From Eudorina sp. 2006-703-Eu-15 (Eukaryota; Chlorophyta; Chlorophyceae; Chlamydomonadales; Volvocaceae): DNA of 64,000 nt. How positions within the stretch are numbered: the stretch's first letter is position 1; each line of letters opens with the position of its first letter. The stretch spans positions 800,397 to 864,396 of the forward strand of contig BDSI01000026.1 of NCBI GenBank assembly GCA_003117195.1. Direction: 5' to 3'. The position numbers and the translations under genes are program-made. Below are positions 59,058-64,000 of this stretch, piece after piece. The notes under the pieces were generated by a model. It saw nothing but the letters and a program-made list of their open reading frames with translations. It was not told where the DNA came from and did no database searches.

Positions 59058-61772
59058 TTACGGCTGCTGAGCCGGCGTGGACGGCGCCTCAGGCGACTTA
59101 AACATGCTCATCAGGTTGTCCACGGAGAAGAATGCCTTGAGCTGGTTGATGCCCGTGCCCGCCAGCTCCTCGGCCGGGGGGCAGATGGTCAGGTCCTCCG
59201 CCTTGAGCCAGTCCTTCGGGACGGACTTGTCCTGAGGGCGTTGCGTTGCGTTGCCAGGTGTTTGGAGCGCGGCCGGCCGGCACGGGACGCGGGGGAGCAA
59301 CGGCGGGTCAGGACAAAGGAAACTTAAACAAACGTTCACCACGAATTAGGCAAGGCGGCGACCATTGCCTGCAAGGGGGGCTGTGCGCAAGCCGCAAGGG
59401 GGGCTGTGCGCAAGCCGCAAGGCCTTCTCCGCTTCGCGGGCAAGTTCGTCCCGAGGTCGCAAGCGGCACCCGATGGGTTAACGTAAGGCTGCTGCTGCGT
59501 TATCACGTGCCCGGCGGTGATCCTCAGACTGCCAAAGATGCCGTGCGCCCCCCATCACCCCTCGTCAGGATCAACCAGCGATCGCTCAACCGGGGCCCCC
59601 AAGCCTCGAACCGTGCCCTTGGCGTGGCGTACAGTGTAAATGTGCAGTACATGTGCAGTACTAGGCCGACCGCCTCGTGCCGCTCACCCGGATCTTGAAG
59701 GCGTACTGGAAGTCCTTCGAGGCCACACCCGCGAACTGCGGCACGTTCTTCTTCAGATCCTTCTCGACCTTGTCCTTGTCCTGACGGGGATGATGGTGAT
59801 GATGAGGGTTACGCGGGGACAGCATGAGACGGATGTTTTGGGATCGAGGACTTCCGAGCAGCTTGGGAATGCGGAATGTCATGGGGATGCCGGCAGGAAG
59901 GATACCCTCGGTACCCAGTCTGGCGAGAAAGCATCGGTGGTTGCCACCTTGCACAGTCGGCACTGGCAGCGGGGGGCCGTCCGCAACCGGCGCCGACCAG
60001 ACGAGCGTTCCTGTAGCACCAATCCCGCAGCACCCGTAGCGAGTGGCCATTCGGTACATTCAAAGGGTAAAATGAGGGCAGTGGCCGTGCAGGAGGTATT
60101 ACAAACATGCTGCGTTCAATGAACACGCGCCTCGGCCCGCCCCGCGCCACGATAGGGCCACTTCAGGGGAAATACGCTGGGCTGCCGCTCCAGGGGCTGG
60201 CGGGCGTTTAACTGAAAAACTAACCCATGACGAACCCGGGCACACACAGGCGCTGGCGGGACGCGCGGGGATGGGTTCTAACGCCCTTCAGCCGTGGCCG
60301 CCCTTCCTTGCTTCCAGGCGTAGCGCCTTTTGATGGTAAGCTGACCACCCCACGAACCCCACCCAGACAGGCATACCCCGAACACAGGAATCCGGGGCTT
60401 AGGCTCGCATCCGCGGAGACCTTTCGCACACACTAAAATGTGACGGCTCTTGGTTGCGGACCCACATGAACCCTTACCGCCCTGCCTTGGAAACACACAC
60501 ACGACGGCGTTAATGCTGAGGCCGACGGCTCAATAGGTGGTTTGTGTGATCCTTTATGTGGACTGCGCAAAACTGTCTGCGGACTTGTCGTGGTCAGGGA
60601 TCTAAAAACGAGACGCAAGCATAAAACGAACCCGGGCACACCCGGCACGCGTGGCCCGGGGTCGCGGTTCGGGCGGTGAGGCTAAGCCACCAGAGGTCCC
60701 AGGCATCAACCAACAGCTGCAACCAGCCACGCAGCCCCATTCTTCTGGTGTCGCTCAACCAGTTTTCTGCGGATCTGTAACAACCACGACTCTATGGCAC
60801 AAGCCGTTGCCACCATGTTGGGGCTCTCGACGCGGACGACGCCGGGCTGCAGAGGTGAGCACCCATCTTCCTTACCTGACCCATCCACTAGTTGCTGAGC
60901 AGGTTCCCAGAGTGATTGGGGGGCCGCACCCAAGTAGATTGCCTTTTGGCGAGAAGTGTCCCGAACCGCCAGCGACTGCACACCTGGTAAATGCCGGAGG
61001 CGATTTGCCAGATGAGGGTGCGGCCGTACAGCTTCTTGCCCCACTCGGTCTTCAGGGCCTCCACCAGGAAATTGAGCACCTGGTTGCCCTTAATCAGGTT
61101 CACTGGCATCCACAGCGAGGGGCCCACATCCACGTTCAGCATTTGGTCCTTGTACTGCGAAGGTGGACCACCACATACTGTGTGAGCTGAAGGACAGGTC
61201 GCTTTGGCGCCCGTTCGCGCTGGGAGGGAAGGAAGCGATTATTACCTTGAGTACGCGGACGAAGAGGACGATCTCCGCGTTCTCCGGGTCCACCTCGGGG
61301 ACCGGTGGCTCCCGCTGCGACCATCAACAGTCGCCATTTCAGCCACACATACATAGAGAACATGAACCCCGTTCATAGTTCGATTATTGAACATACCTTG
61401 ATCATCTCCATTTGCCCAGGCATGGAGCCTTGGCGAAAGGCTGTCTTGCCCTTACCCTTCTTTGCGAACACCTGCCACAAAGAACAAACAAAAGATCAAG
61501 CGCTGAAATGGTAGCCCTGTGCACGCTTGTCAGTTGTCTGAAAAAGACTGTACTGAATGCTTTGCTCGCCTGAACGCTAGACCGCCGGGAAGTGGTCGAG
61601 CTAAAAGCAGGCGTGCGGGCGACAGAGCGCCTGTACAATACAGGAAGCAAATTGATCAGTGGAGGCGTCCTTGGAGCAGCGCTAAACTGCTGACAACAAA
61701 AGGTGTGGCTCGCACACACCTGCAAGTCAGGGGCTTCAGCCCCTGGCAACCGCGAGTCACCGCAGTCTGCAT
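59058..61772 (-). CDS. HHL1: HHL1-like chloroplast protein (photosystem II protection under high light)
   Basis: Resembles Arabidopsis HHL1 (HYPERSENSITIVE TO HIGH LIGHT 1), a thylakoid-associated protein reported to help photosystem II repair. Exons 61772-61720, 61630 to about 61549, 61471-61397, 61314-61246, 61154-60984, 59780-59688 and 59231-59058; about 238 aa. The N-terminus (MQTAVTRGCQGLKPLTCRRS, then Ser/Arg-rich) is a likely transit peptide. The mature part begins near VFAKKGKGKTAFRQG. It continues REPPVPEVDPENAEIVLFVR, SLWMPVNLIKGNQVLNFLVE, KKLYGRTLIWQIASGIYQ, DKVEKDLKKNVPQFAGV and KDFQYAFKIRDKSVPKDW, in the family order. The donor of exon 2 is uncertain: a GT at 61548-61547, or a GC at 61569, which would be 7 residues shorter; both keep phase. 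The family match is from memory. It is divergent from the arginine-pathway reductase. Confidence 0.75.
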
Positions 61773-62000
61773 GGTGCTACTAATAATTGAGGCTGAAGGC
61801 AAATTGATATGTGCCAGGAAACTTGTTGATTGGGAACTGAACTTCATTCCATGGCGCGGGAGGCCCACAAAGCAAACACGCCGATGAAACGCACCCCGGC
61901 GTACAAAGAGGGTTTGGCGTAAATATTTGAATGGTGTGTGTTGATTGGTAGCAGAGGCCATCTCCTGTCACTTGTTTCCGCTTAGGGCTCTCAAGTAAAC
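61773..62000. promoter_or_regulatory. Bidirectional promoter region HHL1-like / AGPR
   Basis: 228 AT-richer bases between divergent start codons. It contains both 5' untranslated regions and core promoters; no specific element assigned. Confidence 0.6.
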
Positions 62001-63887
62001 ATGCAGCTTGCACAGCAGCCTAGTGCCCGAGCGGGCTTCACCCGTCGCCCATCAGCGACCGTGAAGGCGCAAGCTGTGGTAAGAGCGGGCTGTTCCCGAA
62101 GCACGACAGTGACCTATCGCCGTCACGCACGTGTGTCGGAGAGACGGTCGCGCGGCATGATATGCCATGCTCGCAACGAAATCTTGTAATTTGCTGTCAT
62201 ATATTTTTTCGAATTCTTCGTGCCTGCACAATTTCACAATCTGCGTCGGTCGACTTTGATGGGAGCGCGACCGAACGTCATGCCGTGCGTCGCAGGCGTC
62301 GCCCGCCCCGGCAGCGACTCCAGCCGTGCCGAAGGCGGACGTGGCCAAGGTTGCCGTCCTGGGCGCGTCGGGATACACTGGTGCTGAGGTTGTTCGTCTG
62401 ACTGCGTTGCATCCGAACGTCAAAGTCACTGTCTTGACGGGCGACAAGCAGGCGGGCAAGGTAAATCATTATAGCAATTCTGAGTAGCGAGCTGAGGGGC
62501 TAGCCCGGGAAGCACAATCGATTGGGTAGTTTGGGCAGGTCACGTGCACGCATTGAACCCTAGCCGGCGCCCGGAAATCAACGATTACATCGCCAGCCCT
62601 TCAGAGAAGCTTCACGTTGCACGTGTCACCCACTCTGTAACATATGATACGTCATTGGCGTGGTCATGACTCGTGTGCTGCCTACCTCGCGAAGTCCATC
62701 CTGCAAACCAACATCGGTTCCCGGTGACAACCCCCGTGCTCCTGCAGAACTTTTCGGACGTCTTCCCGCACCTGGTCACTGCCACAAACGTGCCCAAGCT
62801 GGTTAAGATTGACGACGTGAACTTCGGGGACGTGGACGCGGTCTTCTGCTGCCTGCCCCACGCCACGACGCAGGTGCGGTGCACGGCACCGTTCCTGCTG
62901 TCAACAAAGCGACGTCGCACCCGCGCAACCACCGCCAGCACCCTTCCCCTTCACTAGCCGCCGTGCACGTCGTATGCATTCAGGTGCCCACGGTCACGTC
63001 CGCCCGACGCTGCGCCACGTCCCGTGGCTGCCCCCGTTCTGTTGCGCCTCGCCTGCCGCTCACAGTGTCCCCCGCCTGCATTCCCTCCCCCTCTCTTCCC
63101 TTATCCTTGCCGCGTGCCATCTGGGTCCACAGGAGGTCATCAAGAAGCTGCCCACCAACCTTAAGATCGTGGATCTGTCCGCGGACTTCCGCCTGCGGGA
63201 TCCTGCTCTTTATGCCCAGTGGTACGTAGGCGTCGCCCTTGCGACCCGTGGATCACCCGGGTTACGACGATACTTGGAAGGGCCATCCGGGATAGTGTGG
63301 CGTCGCAACCAAGCATGCTCGCCGAGGGGTCCAGCTGCCCGGCACAGCGCCCTGGCGACCCAGATGAGCCACCGGCAGCGCAGCATCACTCAGCAGGTCG
63401 ACATCAAAGCTGAATGACATAGCTGCTGGGAGAAGGGCTCTGCAGGCACACGAAATTTTAGTCGCGCGGCTTTGCGTCGCCCTCAACCTCGGTCACACAA
63501 TGCAGCTACTGGTCTGGGTGCGCCGCGTCTGCCACTACAGTGGCAGGCCGCACAGCGGCTGGCGCGCGGTTTTGTAAACCTGCGCGATGCAGGAATCCTG
63601 CCATGCTCATGCATATGCACATGCCAAGATCGCTGCACGCCGCTGCCTCTTTCCACATGAAGAGGAAGCAACGTCCTGTTATTGCGGCTGCGTGTAATGC
63701 GGCGGCACGCGTGCGTCTGGCCCTGTCGTACAGGTACGGCCATGAGCACGCGGCCGTGGACTTGCAGAAGGAGGCGGTGTACGGCCTGACGGAGATCTAT
63801 CGCGATCAGGTGAAGGCGGCCCGCCTGCTGGCTAACCCGGGCTGCTACCCCACCTGCTCGCAGCTTCCGCTGTACCCCCTTCTCAAG
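62001..63887 (+). CDS. argC: N-acetyl-gamma-glutamyl-phosphate reductase, chloroplast (3' end beyond window)
   Basis: Third step of arginine biosynthesis: NADPH-dependent reduction of N-acetyl-glutamyl-5-phosphate to the semialdehyde, in the plastid. Exons 62001-62078, 62296-62460, 62748-62873, 63133-63221 and 63734-63887 are all in phase; the chain then leaves the window at a GTACGG donor. The first 26 residues ([20 protein letters not shown]) are a transit peptide, followed by an Ala/Pro stretch. The NAD(P)-binding Rossmann start is [18 protein letters not shown]. Next come [33 protein letters not shown], and the active-site signature [14 protein letters not shown] with the catalytic cysteine in NPGCYPT. 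The C-terminal dimerisation and catalytic half is missing only because of the window edge. Confidence 0.95.
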
Positions 63888-64000
63888 GTACGGACGGACG
63901 GCCATAGGGGAGGACGGCCTTAGGGCCGGAGGGCAGATCTGAAGGCCCTGGACGGATGGCAGGGCTGGAGGGGAGGGTTGGAGGGGAGGGCTGGAGGGGA

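Noticed and set aside
1..64000. tRNA, rRNA or CRISPR-like arrays
   Set aside because: None recognised by eye; the tandem repeats seen have no spacer structure, and no tRNA cloverleaf with a T-loop GTTCRANYC was found in a credible context.

Overview
This is a gene-dense, GC-rich nuclear fragment from a green alga, most likely a volvocine or Chlamydomonas-type chlorophyte. The evidence is short exons (50-550 b) interrupted by many GT-AG introns, Ala/Gln/Pro-rich low-complexity linkers inside proteins, TGTAA polyadenylation-type signals, chloroplast-targeted proteins, an OPR/RAP-type organelle RNA factor family and a flagellar protein. I cannot name the species. All exon models below were built by hand from reading frame, splice consensus and phase matching.

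Layout. 1-4671 (minus): N-terminal and middle part of an OPR-type organellar RNA-binding protein, running off the left edge. 6477-8723 (minus): chloroplast TatC, head-to-head with TRM7/FTSJ1 tRNA 2'-O-methyltransferase at 8952-11615 (plus). 15367-18311 (minus): CFAP96/DUF4586 ciliary protein. About 18720-21998 (plus): unrecognised coiled-coil/disordered protein. 23251-23870: a 620-b element with ~196-b inverted repeats and a 9-b target duplication (MULE-like). 24391-29010 (plus): AlkB-type 2OG-Fe(II) dioxygenase with a long disordered N-terminus. 29924-32676 (minus): RAP-domain protein. 36034-40353 (minus): AIMP1/Arc1p-like tRNA-binding cofactor. 40779-47249 (plus): a large protein with the C-terminal architecture of SBP/SPL (CRR1-type) regulators but no visible SBP zinc finger. 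47250-52634: gene-poor, repeat-rich block. 52635-56825 (plus): PSBS-like four-helix chlorophyll-binding-family protein. 59058-61772 (minus): HHL1-like chloroplast protein, head-to-head with N-acetyl-gamma-glutamyl-phosphate reductase at 62001-63887 (plus), which runs off the right edge.

The genes do not form one pathway. Several concern the chloroplast (TatC, the PSBS-like protein, HHL1-like, arginine-pathway reductase, OPR/RAP factors). Others serve tRNA biology (TRM7, AIMP1-like) and cilia (CFAP96). Divergent pairs share short intergenic regions: two of exactly 228 b between start codons, and one of 425 b.

The most unusual signal is at nucleotide level: a 12-b palindrome, GACCC-RY-GGGTC, occurs at least 12 times between 19982 and 55711. 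It lies in coding exons (read in all three frames), introns and intergenic DNA, which points to an iterated DNA element rather than a protein motif.
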